Shown here in pieces: positions 25,313 through 33,903 of a stretch of 63,330 nt of DNA; within the stretch, counting starts at the first letter, position 1; each line of letters opens with the position of its first letter. The stretch is from Thermodesulfobium sp. 4217-1. GTDB lineage: Bacteria; Thermodesulfobiota; Thermodesulfobiia; Thermodesulfobiales; Thermodesulfobiaceae. Location of the stretch: contig NZ_JBAGBW010000012.1 of the NCBI RefSeq assembly GCF_039822205.1, forward strand, positions 1 through 63,330, in the 5' to 3' direction. The notes under the pieces are model-generated. The model saw only the letters and a list, made by a program, of their open reading frames with translations. It had not been told where the DNA came from and did no database searches. The position numbers were made by a program, and so were the translations under genes.

Positions 25313-25989
25313 TCCCAGATCTTTAACCCAAAGGGATTATATCTAACCCCATAATCAAAAATATCAATTCCTTCTGATCTTTTGATTAGATTTACGATCT
25401 TGTATGTAATTGGAGTAGCGAATATCTCATAGGTAACTTTTATAACATATTCGACAAAAATCATGCCAAGAATTGCTTCAAATGGGATGATATTAAGAAA
25501 GGCTATTATCATAAATAAGAATGTATCTATAAACTGCCCTGTCATTGTAGAGCCTATAGTCCTAATCCAAAGGTACCTTCCACCCGTAATCTTTTTCATT
25601 GCAGATAAGGAAACAGAATTGACAAACTCACCTACAAAATAGGCTACCATTGAAGCAAGAACCAACCTAGGAGTCATTCCAAGAACAATTTCATAAGAAG
25701 CCTGATCTTTGAAAAAATCAGGATGCGGTAATTTTACAACAAGAGAAAAAAAAGATATCATCAAAAAATTGCAAAAAAAACCCATCCATATAATTAGTCT
25801 TGAACCCTTGAATCCATAAACCTCAGTCAAAATATCGCTAAAAACATAAGTTAAGGGAAACAACAAGATTGCAGCAGTAAAATTCAGACCGCAAAAACTA
25901 ACAATCTTGCCAGCGCTAATGTTCGATATCATCAAAGAGGCCACAAACAAACACCCAATAATAACGTAAATTTGACTAAGCCCTCTCAC
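25309..25989 (-). CDS. Queuosine precursor transporter (YhhQ/VUT family)
   Basis: A 226-residue membrane protein with about six helices. Family-typical stretches are FPLTYVFSDILTEVYGFKGS, VAYFVGEFVNS and RTIGSTMTGQFIDTFLFMIIAF (quoted in part). These match YhhQ/VUT proteins that import the queuosine precursors preQ0 or preQ1. No SD of note is seen. It lies downstream of the ferredoxin-thioredoxin reductase unit with a weak hairpin between them (26019-26038). Confidence 0.9.
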   Translation of the reverse strand: MRGLSQIYVIIGCLFVASLMISNISAGKIVSFCGLNFTAAILLFPLTYVFSDILTEVYGFKGSRLIIWMGFFCNFLMISFFSLVVKLPHPDFFKDQASYEIVLGMTPRLVLASMVAYFVGEFVNSVSLSAMKKITGGRYLWIRTIGSTMTGQFIDTFLFMIIAFLNIIPFEAILGMIFVEYVIKVTYEIFATPITYKIVNLIKRSEGIDIFDYGVRYNPFGLKIWD

Positions 25990-26026
25990 TGGCCCTCCAA
26001 ATATTTATAATCTATAAAAAGCTTTA

Positions 26027-26365
26027 TTAAAAGAGCTTGTCAAACGGCCTTCTTTCGGGTACAGTCACCCTCTTATCTGGATTCTGATTCCACTCGTGAC
26101 TTACGTACAGACCACAGTAGCAAGATCCATATTCCTCTACATCTTTGTCCTTATAAGCACAAGGGCATATTATATCTCTATCTTTTTGTTTATCGCCTGA
26201 ATTCAACCTACAAGGGCAGCCTCTATAACCATTTCTTTGTTCGTTTTCAAGTATGCCCTTAATTATTGACATGGTGTGATCGAGATCGTTGTTTAATTCC
26301 TGACCTCTTGAATGAGCAAATTTTGTCAATATTTCAAAAAGTTTTTCAGGGGTTGGTGGAGTCAT
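26027..26365 (-). CDS. ftrB: Ferredoxin-thioredoxin reductase catalytic-subunit-like protein
   Basis: A 112-residue protein with the three Cys pairs of the FTR catalytic chain: CPC at 50-52, CPC at 67-69 and CYC at 82-84. These hold the [4Fe-4S] cluster and redox-active disulfide that pass ferredoxin electrons to thiol proteins. The variable subunit of plant FTR is absent, as in other anaerobes. Two CPYC glutaredoxin-like proteins lie directly upstream and are its likely partners. Confidence 0.92.
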   Translation of the reverse strand: MTPPTPEKLFEILTKFAHSRGQELNNDLDHTMSIIKGILENEQRNGYRGCPCRLNSGDKQKDRDIICPCAYKDKDVEEYGSCYCGLYVSHEWNQNPDKRVTVPERRPFDKLF

Positions 26366-26389
26366 ATCGTCACCTTCTTAAATTTTAAA

Positions 26390-26689
26390 TTATTTAAAAC
26401 CGGAAAAAAAGTTAGATGGTTGAGGCATAAAAGCTAATTTTTTTATTCTTGTTTCATTAAAACCGATTATAATGTCTTTGTTTTTTAATATTACAGGAAA
26501 AACTGGATTAACTTTTGGTTTGCATTTGTCAGCAAGCTGTCCTACAGTTTCAAGAATTGTATTCTGTTCATCCTTTGGCAAAAGGTCTACGTCTACGGCC
26601 TCAAAAGTTACACCAAATTCCCTTAGAAGGGATTTAGCCTTTTTGCAATACGGGCAGGTACTTAAAGCATAGACCTTTATATCTGCCAT
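26390..26689 (-). CDS. Glutaredoxin-like CPYC protein, copy 1
   Basis: A 99-residue thioredoxin-fold protein with active site CPYC (STCPYCKKAK) and the cis-Pro region NPVFPVILKNKD. The start is set at ATG 26689 because AGGAGG lies six bases upstream. An in-frame ATG at 26707 has no SD. It is about 75 percent identical over most of its length to copy 2 and shares a 63-base exact nucleotide stretch with it, so the pair is a recent duplication or gene conversion. It probably receives electrons from the adjacent FtrB. Confidence 0.9.
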   Translation of the reverse strand: MADIKVYALSTCPYCKKAKSLLREFGVTFEAVDVDLLPKDEQNTILETVGQLADKCKPKVNPVFPVILKNKDIIIGFNETRIKKLAFMPQPSNFFSGFK

Positions 26690-26803
26690 TATATCCTCCT
26701 GTGACAACCAAGCTCATTATAAATAGCAAATGAATAACAATTAATTAATTAATTGAAAACACCATATTTAAATTTAAACTTTAAACTTATAAACGTTAAA
26801 TTC

Positions 26804-27088
26804 TTAAAGGTTGGTAAGGTGTGGAATAAACACCATCTCTCTTATCTTTGATTCGTTAAAGCCTACAATAATATGATCGTCTTTTACAATAGTAGGAAAT
26901 CCTGGGTTAACCTTAGGCTTACATTTGTCAGCAAGCTGTTTGACAGTTTCAAGAATTGTATTCTGTTCATCCTTTGGCAAAAGGTCTACGTCTACGGCCT
27001 CAAAATCGGCGCCAAGATCCTTCAGAAGAGCTTTAGCCTTTTTACAATATGGACAGGTACTTAAAGCATAGACCTTTATATTAGCCAT
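26804..27088 (-). CDS. Glutaredoxin-like CPYC protein, copy 2
   Basis: A 94-residue paralogue of the gene next to it, with CPYC active site, DLLPKDEQNTILETV and NPGFPTIVKDDHIIVGF. It has its own SD (GGAGG). Differences between the copies cluster after the cis-Pro loop, which suggests altered target choice. A 114-base spacer separates the two copies. Confidence 0.9.
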   Translation of the reverse strand: MANIKVYALSTCPYCKKAKALLKDLGADFEAVDVDLLPKDEQNTILETVKQLADKCKPKVNPGFPTIVKDDHIIVGFNESKIREMVFIPHLTNL

Positions 27089-27102
27089 TGTAACCTCCTA
27101 AT

Positions 27103-27396
27103 TTAAGCTGAATTTTTTTCTATTTCTCTTAGAAGTTTATATATAACTTTAAAAGTTAGAGCCCTTGATGTTCTTGCAATAGCATGAGATAGATCTTCTG
27201 CTGAATACACATCACAATCTTGTAGGTATGACGAATCACCTACACTAAAGTTGTTCTCTTCCATAAAAATTTTTGGGTCAAATGCCAACATTCCATCCTG
27301 TTCCCCGTAGTAAATTTTCAAAAGAGAAGAAAGCAGTTCAGTAGCAGAAATATAACTTCCTATTTGACTCGATGAATCTACAGTCTGATAAAACAC
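27103..27396 (-). CDS. Hypothetical protein in the FTR-glutaredoxin unit
   Basis: A 97-residue acidic, mostly helical protein with one cysteine and no membrane segment. I do not recognise it. It has a strong SD (AAGGAGGTG, seven bases before GTG) and ends 14 bases before the copy 2 glutaredoxin gene, so it is real and cotranscribed with the thiol-redox genes. Confidence 0.7.
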   Translation of the reverse strand: MFYQTVDSSSQIGSYISATELLSSLLKIYYGEQDGMLAFDPKIFMEENNFSVGDSSYLQDCDVYSAEDLSHAIARTSRALTFKVIYKLLREIEKNSA

Positions 27397-27480
27397 TACG
27401 GTTCACCTCCTTAAATTTTAAAACTCATGCATATTCCATAATTATAACAAAAATTATAATTAAATTACTCAAGAACTAAA

Positions 27481-27642
27481 TTAATCTGATAATTCCTCTT
27501 CGTTTTCTCCGAAGATTGACAGATAGAGCTTTACAATGTCTTTATCGATCTCAAGTTCTAGTGCTGAAAGCTCCTCGTCTAACTTTGCAAGCTCTTTTTT
27601 TGCATCATCCTTCAAGATATCTATCTTATCGTCGTAATTCAT
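27481..27642 (-). CDS. Small acidic coiled-coil protein (53 aa)
   Basis: A short open frame with ATG at 27642 and TAA at 27481. It encodes 53 residues rich in Asp, Glu, Lys and Leu with heptad-like spacing (LAKLDEELSALELEI), ending GENEEELSD. GAGGT lies 12 bases upstream. Its composition is protein-like and codon use matches its neighbours. It precedes the 97-residue gene on the same strand. Function is unknown. Confidence 0.55.
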   Translation of the reverse strand: MNYDDKIDILKDDAKKELAKLDEELSALELEIDKDIVKLYLSIFGENEEELSD

Positions 27643-27755
27643 TTATATTTACAAACCTCGGTTCAGAATACTTTATAAGCATTATATTATATTTTCGTTA
27701 TTTGTGGTATATAATAAATTATAAGGAATAACAAAAATTCTTCAGGAGGGGCAAG

Positions 27756-28217
27756 ATGAGAATTCTTGTTTGCGTTGATGGCTCAAAAGACTCTCAAGAG
27801 GCCTTTGCATGGTCTAAAAGACTCTCTCAATGCTCTGCAGAAAATGAGATTTTACTTTTATATGTTTTTCACATGCCCAGCTCTATGGAAGTGGTACCGC
27901 TAAGCGATATCGAATTGGCCTCGATAGCGAATAATAGTGCTGAATCAATATTTTCTGAGCTCTTAACTCAAGAGGTTCCAAATACCAAAATCGTTAAAAT
28001 CATTAAAATAGGCGATCCTGCCCAGACAATTCTCGATATAGCAGACGAACACAGTGTAGATTTTATATGCATGGGCTCAAGGGGATTGTCTGGCATAAAA
28101 AAATTGCTGATCGGTTCAGTCTCAGATAAAGTTTTGACATATTCGTCAAGACCAGTATTTTTGACAAAGCTCCCAAGAAAGACAAATATTTTAGAAGAGG
28201 TGGTAGAGCTTCCATGA
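27756..28217 (+). CDS. Universal stress protein (UspA family)
   Basis: A 153-residue Usp protein. It starts MRILVCVDGSKDSQEAF and carries the ATP-binding signature GSRGLSGIKKLLIGSVSDKV near residues 108-127, so it is of the nucleotide-binding kind. AGGAGGGG precedes the ATG. It overlaps the following quinone-reductase-like gene by four bases. The gene is divergent from the thiol-redox unit. Confidence 0.93.
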   Translation: MRILVCVDGSKDSQEAFAWSKRLSQCSAENEILLLYVFHMPSSMEVVPLSDIELASIANNSAESIFSELLTQEVPNTKIVKIIKIGDPAQTILDIADEHSVDFICMGSRGLSGIKKLLIGSVSDKVLTYSSRPVFLTKLPRKTNILEEVVELP

Positions 28218-29176
28218 AAACAATCTATGTTGAAAATTTTGGAGGTCCTGAGGTATTAACTATAAAAGACTTAGATCTGCCAAAGATAAAAGACGACGAA
28301 ATACTTATAAAAACTATGGCCATTGGAGTAAACCCTGTCGACACCTACATCAGATCTGGTTGGTATTCAGGCTCAAAAATTCCTTATGTCCCAGGCTTTG
28401 ACGCCTCAGGAATAGTCGTTGAAAAAGGCTCTAAGATAAACGATTTTGAAATAGAGGATCGAGTATACTGCTTCAAAAGCGTTTCGGGAGCCTACGCAGA
28501 AAAGATCATAGTTAAACAGGGGCAGCTATACAAACTTCCAGACAACCTTAGTTTCGAAGAGGGAGCAGCTATTGGCACGCCATATGGAGCAGCATATAGA
28601 GCCCTTTTTCATAAGGGGCATGCAAAAAACGGTCAAAGAGTGCTAATACATGGAGGAAGCGGCAACGTTGGCCTTGCTGCAATAAAGCTTGCAAAATCAT
28701 TAAATATGTCTGTAGTTGCAACTGCAGGCTCTGAAGAGGGAGGAAGACTTTGTAAAGAAGCCGGCGCCGATCTTGTAGTCGGTCATAATATAGAAGATTT
28801 TAAGGAAGAAGTGCTTAAACTTGCAAGGGATGGATTCGACATAATAATAGAAATGTCAGCTCACAACAACCTAAAAACTGATCTTGAATTTATGGCTATG
28901 TATTCTGCAATAGTCGTTGTCGGAAGCAAAGGAGAAGTACAAATAAATCCAAGAAATCTAATGTCAAAAGATGCAAGAATAATGGGCTTCGTATTGTTTA
29001 ATGCGAAAAGCGATGAGCTATTAGATATACACAGCAATCTCTTCAAGCTATTTTCCTCAAAAAAGGTGCTACCTCCAGTAATAGGTAAAACGTTCAACTT
29101 AAGAGATGCAAAGGAGGCACATGCCTTAGTCGAGAGGGGATCGTACGGAAAAGTAATACTAAAACCAGATAGTTAA
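28214..29176 (+). CDS. NADPH:quinone oxidoreductase-like (zinc-free MDR family)
   Basis: A 320-residue medium-chain dehydrogenase/reductase with MAIGVNPVDTYIRSG at the N-terminus and the nucleotide motif VLIHGGSGNVGLAAIKLA near residues 146-163. It lacks zinc-ligand cysteines, which fits the quinone reductase/zeta-crystallin branch. It is coupled to the upstream uspA gene by an ATGA overlap, suggesting a stress role. Its electron acceptor is unknown. Confidence 0.88.
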   Translation: MKTIYVENFGGPEVLTIKDLDLPKIKDDEILIKTMAIGVNPVDTYIRSGWYSGSKIPYVPGFDASGIVVEKGSKINDFEIEDRVYCFKSVSGAYAEKIIVKQGQLYKLPDNLSFEEGAAIGTPYGAAYRALFHKGHAKNGQRVLIHGGSGNVGLAAIKLAKSLNMSVVATAGSEEGGRLCKEAGADLVVGHNIEDFKEEVLKLARDGFDIIIEMSAHNNLKTDLEFMAMYSAIVVVGSKGEVQINPRNLMSKDARIMGFVLFNAKSDELLDIHSNLFKLFSSKKVLPPVIGKTFNLRDAKEAHALVERGSYGKVILKPDS

Positions 29177-29196
29177 AAGATAGACTATCTTTTTTT
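29167..29196 (+). terminator. Intrinsic terminator after the quinone reductase gene
   Basis: AGATAGT (29167-29173) pairs with ACTATCT (29184-29190), followed by a run of T residues to 29196. The stem overlaps the end of the coding sequence and its stop codon. Confidence 0.75.
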
Positions 29197-29222
29197 GTCA
29201 AATTCATTATAAAATATATCAA

Positions 29223-31772
29223 ATGGAATTAGATTTTTATTATGAAAAAGATAAAAAAGAAAGAGAAAATTTTGTAGTCTATCATCTACGCGATCGACTT
29301 CTTTACGGTCGCAAGATTTTGTTTGAAAGAACAATATCAGGTCTTATTGATCCTCTTCAGGTAGAAAACTATCTAAACAGGTTGTACAGAGAGGTTTGTT
29401 CTGACATTCTAAAGATTTGCATAATCGAGTCCAAAGAAGAAGATTTTACTGAAGAGGATATATGCATAGCTGCTGTTGGTGGATTTGGCAGGTGTGAAAT
29501 GGCACCCTATTCAGATATAGATCTGGTTTTCTTATCCCAGAATGAAGAGGGCCCATTTTTAGACAACGTTTTGAAAAGAGGCTATAGGCTTTTATCAGAC
29601 ATTTTTTTTGGCATAGCTTTAGAAGTTGGATACAGTTTTAGAACTACAGAGATAAGACACATCGACCACATCACTAGAACAAGCTTTCTTGATTCGAACA
29701 TCATATCGGGCGATAACAACACGTTTCAGGAATTTAAAAGAAATTTTTGGAACAGGCTGAATCTTACCGAGTTTATATTTGCAAAATTATCAGAAAGGGA
29801 AATAGCCTCCTATAAATTTGGCGACAACCCATATCTTCTAAGCCCCAACTTAAAAGAATGCAAAGGAGGCCTTAGGGATTATCATACGTTTAAGTGGATT
29901 TTTCAGAGCAGATTCGCTCTGTCTCACTGTTCTATAGCAAAAGATATCGAAAATACTTCTATTTTAGATAAAAATGACATAAACGAACTTGAATCAAGTT
30001 ATCGCTTTCTTCGGAAAATAAGGATTTTATTGCACATAGTAGCAAGGAAGAGGCAGGATTACCTTTCAAAAAATTATCAGCCAAGAATAGCAGAATTTTT
30101 AGGGTATGAAAACTCGGTTGAGTTTATGAAAGAACTTATACATTGCCTACAAAATATATCTGAAATATCCACAAGGGGGATAAAAAAGATACTCCAGGAA
30201 GGATTTCAAATTACAAGTTGTTTTTCAATAAAGGGAAATTATATTACATATCAGTACAATGCGCCTATTCAGATTTTTAAATTTGATTTTCTAAGAGCTT
30301 TTGAATACAAATCGCTTTATGACCTTGAGCTATCAATAGATCTCGAAGAGGAAATTATCAAACAGCGCCATAGGTTAAAACCAAACAACGAAACTATGAA
30401 TCTATTTCTCAAAATTCTTAAAAATGGCAGAAATAAAGCATCTATATTAAGGAAAATGCAATCTTTAGGATTATTTGAAATATTAATACCAGAATCAAAA
30501 GAGATTTTTTTCACACTACCAAAAGACCCTATGCATGAATTTACAATTGGCGAACACACAATGGTAATGATCGAAACCCTTGAGATGTTCGAAAGAGGAG
30601 ATTTTGGTCAGGAAATATCTGAAATATTTAACTCTCTATCGGATCCACTCGCCCTGTATCTTGCTGCCCTATTTCATGATATAGCCAAATTGAAGGCATC
30701 CGAAAATCACGACGTTGAAGGGGCAAAAATATTTTCTAATTGGGCTAAGAAGACGAGATTAGATAAAAATATTATTAGCAATATTAACTTTATTATTGCC
30801 AATCATCTTCAGATGGTTAGAATTTCAAGATTAAGAGATCTCCATAGACAAGAAACTATAGACGAGTTCACACAACTTGTATCAGACAGCGAAAGACTAA
30901 AAAATTTATATCTTATTTCTTGTGCCGATTTGTACTCATTGTCGAAAAAGAAACCGAGCCCGATATCTATTTATCAATTAAATGAGCTATTTAAAAAGAG
31001 CCAAGCAAGTCTGCTCAAACCGACATCAAATGAAAATTTTGGGGATTTGTTTAAGAAAAATATAAGAAAGAACCTGTTAAACAAAGAAGAGATCAATCTC
31101 TTCATTGACAATATACCAGCCACATATCTAATGAACTTGCCTCAGGAGACTATAGCATTCCACCTGGATCTAATTTCCAAGTTAAAAGAGGCTACCCCCC
31201 AGGTATATTTTGAAGAATCTTTAAACAAGGATTTTTCTAAAGTTACGATTGCTGCGCACGAAATAGACGGGCTTCTCTGGAAAATTGCAGCAGTATTTTA
31301 TGCGCACAATCTCGATATTCACACAGCCGAGCTATACAGGTTTACGACAAACCCCCCTGTGATTATTAACGAAATATGGACGACTTTTAAAAGCCGACCA
31401 GTGCCAGAATACCTTGCACAAACAATACAAAAAGATTTAAAGGATACGCTTAGTTTAAAAAAAGAAATTTTCGAACTTCTCAAACAGAAAAATAAAGATA
31501 TAGAATTTCCAGTAAAATTATTTAACGTTAATTGTCTAAACAACATATCTCCAAAGTCGACTGTCATAGAAATAGTTGCCGAAGACAGACATGGGCTTCT
31601 ATATAGGATCACACAAACTTTGACTTCTTTAGGGCTCTATATCCAAACAGCAAAAATCTCCACATGGGAAGGAAGAGCAGAAGATGCATTTTATATTACG
31701 AAAGAAAACAATCTAAGACTTAGCGAGCAAGAATGTCAGGAATATATAAAGAAGATAACACACCACATATAG
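29223..31772 (+). CDS. glnD: [Protein-PII] uridylyltransferase/uridylyl-removing enzyme
   Basis: An 849-residue four-part GlnD that adds or removes UMP on PII in response to glutamine. The nucleotidyltransferase motif GGFGRCEMAPYSDID is at residues 86-100. An HD domain follows (IGEHTMVMIETLEMF, LAALFHDIAKLKASENHD) near residues 435-500. Two ACT domains lie at about 690-770 and 780-849 (STVIEIVAEDRHGLLYRI). No SD is seen before the ATG. No glnB or glnA lies next to it. Confidence 0.95.
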   Translation: MELDFYYEKDKKERENFVVYHLRDRLLYGRKILFERTISGLIDPLQVENYLNRLYREVCSDILKICIIESKEEDFTEEDICIAAVGGFGRCEMAPYSDIDLVFLSQNEEGPFLDNVLKRGYRLLSDIFFGIALEVGYSFRTTEIRHIDHITRTSFLDSNIISGDNNTFQEFKRNFWNRLNLTEFIFAKLSEREIASYKFGDNPYLLSPNLKECKGGLRDYHTFKWIFQSRFALSHCSIAKDIENTSILDKNDINELESSYRFLRKIRILLHIVARKRQDYLSKNYQPRIAEFLGYENSVEFMKELIHCLQNISEISTRGIKKILQEGFQITSCFSIKGNYITYQYNAPIQIFKFDFLRAFEYKSLYDLELSIDLEEEIIKQRHRLKPNNETMNLFLKILKNGRNKASILRKMQSLGLFEILIPESKEIFFTLPKDPMHEFTIGEHTMVMIETLEMFERGDFGQEISEIFNSLSDPLALYLAALFHDIAKLKASENHDVEGAKIFSNWAKKTRLDKNIISNINFIIANHLQMVRISRLRDLHRQETIDEFTQLVSDSERLKNLYLISCADLYSLSKKKPSPISIYQLNELFKKSQASLLKPTSNENFGDLFKKNIRKNLLNKEEINLFIDNIPATYLMNLPQETIAFHLDLISKLKEATPQVYFEESLNKDFSKVTIAAHEIDGLLWKIAAVFYAHNLDIHTAELYRFTTNPPVIINEIWTTFKSRPVPEYLAQTIQKDLKDTLSLKKEIFELLKQKNKDIEFPVKLFNVNCLNNISPKSTVIEIVAEDRHGLLYRITQTLTSLGLYIQTAKISTWEGRAEDAFYITKENNLRLSEQECQEYIKKITHHI

Positions 31773-31839
31773 CTTTTCACTGCTTAAAGCCGACAGAGCC
31801 ATACACTGTGAGGAGGAAAATACAATAGAGATAAAGAAA

Positions 31840-33024
31840 ATGATTGAAGATTTTTCAGAAATTAGTTTAAAAAAAGATGAAATTTTTCGTTCTGGATATT
31901 CAGAAGAAGAGGATCTCGCTATAAGATTTGTTTCAAATTTGCTTCCAAAGGAATTTGAGATTAAAACCGACAACATAGGTAACCTAATAGCAATATACAA
32001 TCAAGATCCATTGACCCCAAAGGTTCTTTTAGGAATACACCTTGATACCATGCCATTTAGCGGCAAATATTCATCATCGCTACCAACAATTATTGCAATT
32101 GAATCAATAAATAAATTATTTGAAGAGGATTTTCACCCAAAAAGGCCACTTGGATTAATAATCTTCAGAGGAACATCTCCAATCAGGTTCTCGCGCGGAT
32201 GCATTGGCTCAAGAGGAGCTGTGGGCGAATTAAACGAAAAAGATTTATATCTTTCTGACAAGGATGGAGTCTTATTGCAGGATGAAATCCTAAAAAGAAG
32301 TTTGGGCCTTTCAAGCAGTTTCCCCACTTTTTTCAAGGACGATATACATACATTTTTAGAACTTGAGAGCGACTTCTCAGGCATATTAGAAGAAAAAGGT
32401 ACTCCTATCTGCACGGTAAAAAATCAACAAGGTCCTGTAATTTTAAAATTATCTATTATTGGAGGAGTGCAATATACATGCTGCACCCCATTTGGCTTAA
32501 TTAAGGGCCCCTTAAACGCCTTTACAAAAATTTTAGACTTCCTTTACAAGACACTTAAAGAAAATAATTTGTTTGGAGGGATGTACGATATCAATATGGA
32601 ACCAAAAGTTATGGGCGTATTTCCGACGAGAATAAATTTTACACTCGATCTTAGATCTCCAGATCTAAAGCTAAGAAGCGAACTTCTCAACAAGGTAAAA
32701 TCTGAGATTAACAGGATCTCAGAAGATGAAAACTGTCAAATCGATATCTTAAGTCAAAATTCAAATTCACCGCATATATTTTCAGATAGTTTTATTGATA
32801 TTTCAAATAAAATATTTTTAAAAAACGATATTAAACCAATAATGATTGACACGGGGATACTTTCAAATGCAAGGTGGATGAGCCTTGTAAGTCAACAAAC
32901 AGGGATGTTGTTATTAAAGTACAAAAGAGGAAATTCGCCGAAAAAAGAGGAAGTAGATGAAAATGATATAATCCTAAGTATCGATATAGTTAGTGAAATT
33001 CTAAAGGAGTTGATTTGCTTATGA
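31840..33024 (+). CDS. M20-family amidohydrolase homologue lacking metal ligands (pseudoenzyme)
   Basis: A 394-residue protein that aligns along its length with M20 N-carbamoyl amino acid/allantoate amidohydrolases (HLDT at 67-70, RPLGLIIF, ILEEKGTPICTVKNQQGP, NFTLDLRSPD). The metal and catalytic residues are largely gone. YSS (77-79) replaces the YDG aspartate, TSPIRF (112-117) replaces EEGxRF, ESDFS (176-180) replaces HIEQG, and YTCCTP (212-217) replaces HxGxxP. It is probably a non-catalytic binding or regulatory protein. The ATG at 31840 is 23 bases from AGGAGG; an in-frame ATA at 31825 has ideal spacing and may be the true start. Confidence 0.8.
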   Translation: MIEDFSEISLKKDEIFRSGYSEEEDLAIRFVSNLLPKEFEIKTDNIGNLIAIYNQDPLTPKVLLGIHLDTMPFSGKYSSSLPTIIAIESINKLFEEDFHPKRPLGLIIFRGTSPIRFSRGCIGSRGAVGELNEKDLYLSDKDGVLLQDEILKRSLGLSSSFPTFFKDDIHTFLELESDFSGILEEKGTPICTVKNQQGPVILKLSIIGGVQYTCCTPFGLIKGPLNAFTKILDFLYKTLKENNLFGGMYDINMEPKVMGVFPTRINFTLDLRSPDLKLRSELLNKVKSEINRISEDENCQIDILSQNSNSPHIFSDSFIDISNKIFLKNDIKPIMIDTGILSNARWMSLVSQQTGMLLLKYKRGNSPKKEEVDENDIILSIDIVSEILKELICL

Positions 33025-33899
33025 ACGTTGGACCATGGTTGATAATACTGACTGGTCTTTCAGGAGCTGGCAAATCTCAGGCATTGCATGCGCTCGAAGA
33101 CTTAGGCTTCTTTTGTATAGACAATTTGCCACCTTTTTTGCTGCCCGAACTTACAAGATTTTCTTTTTCACCAAAGTTCCCAATTTCTCGTATGGCAGTT
33201 GTTATTGATATCAGAGGAAAGACTCTTTTCCCTGACTTACAAAATATCTTAAATAAAATAAAAGAACAACCGATAAATATCACCACTCTTTTTTTAGAAG
33301 CTAGTGATGAAGTACTCATCAGAAGATTTTCAGAAACAAGAAGGCGCCATCCACTATCACAAGAGGGAGGTTATCTCTCGGCTGGAATAATAAAAGAGAG
33401 AGAGATGCTCTCTCCTATTAGAGAGATGTCTGACATAGTAATAGACACTTCTTATATGAGAGTAAATCAACTGAAAGAAAGGCTAAGAACATACTTTACA
33501 TCTGAGGAAGAGCAGATTTTCAATACAACCCTTCTTTCATTCGGCTTTAAATACGGTATACCAATGGATGCGGATATGATTATTGATGTAAGATTTTTAC
33601 CAAATCCATTTTATGAAGAACATCTTAAAAATTTGACAGGCATGGACGCATCTGTCGAAGACTTTATATTATCAAAGGATGTCACAAAAAATTTCCTAAA
33701 GGTGCTAGACCCATACCTTCTCTTTTTCCTTCCAAAGTGCATGGAAGAAGGCAAAAGTAACGTAACTATCGCAATAGGCTGTACGGGCGGCGAACACAGA
33801 TCTGTTACAATAGTCCGTGAAATAGCAAGAAAATACAGGAATTTGGGTTTCAAGATCTTTGAATGGCACAGAGATTTGAAAATTGGGGGAAACAACTAA
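33015..33899 (+). CDS. rapZ: RNase adapter/nucleotide-binding protein RapZ (YvcJ)
   Basis: A 294-residue protein with Walker A GLSGAGKSQ and the family-typical GFFCIDNLPPFLLPEL near residue 32. Other signatures are FLEASDEVLIRRFSETRRRHPL and, at the C-terminus, IAIGCTGGEHRSV. It binds nucleotides and modulates RNA turnover or cell-wall precursor signalling. The start is TTG 33015 (SD AAGGAG five bases upstream) or ATG 33021. It overlaps the M20-like gene and leads into yvcK, an arrangement shared with Firmicutes. Confidence 0.94.
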   Translation: MLMNVGPWLIILTGLSGAGKSQALHALEDLGFFCIDNLPPFLLPELTRFSFSPKFPISRMAVVIDIRGKTLFPDLQNILNKIKEQPINITTLFLEASDEVLIRRFSETRRRHPLSQEGGYLSAGIIKEREMLSPIREMSDIVIDTSYMRVNQLKERLRTYFTSEEEQIFNTTLLSFGFKYGIPMDADMIIDVRFLPNPFYEEHLKNLTGMDASVEDFILSKDVTKNFLKVLDPYLLFFLPKCMEEGKSNVTIAIGCTGGEHRSVTIVREIARKYRNLGFKIFEWHRDLKIGGNN

Positions 33900-33903
33900 A
33901 AAT

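Noticed and set aside
26390-27088. Twin glutaredoxin genes as flanks of a lost mobile element
   Set aside because: The repeats are coding and complete, and the 114-base spacer shows no transposase or terminal repeats. Simple tandem duplication is enough.
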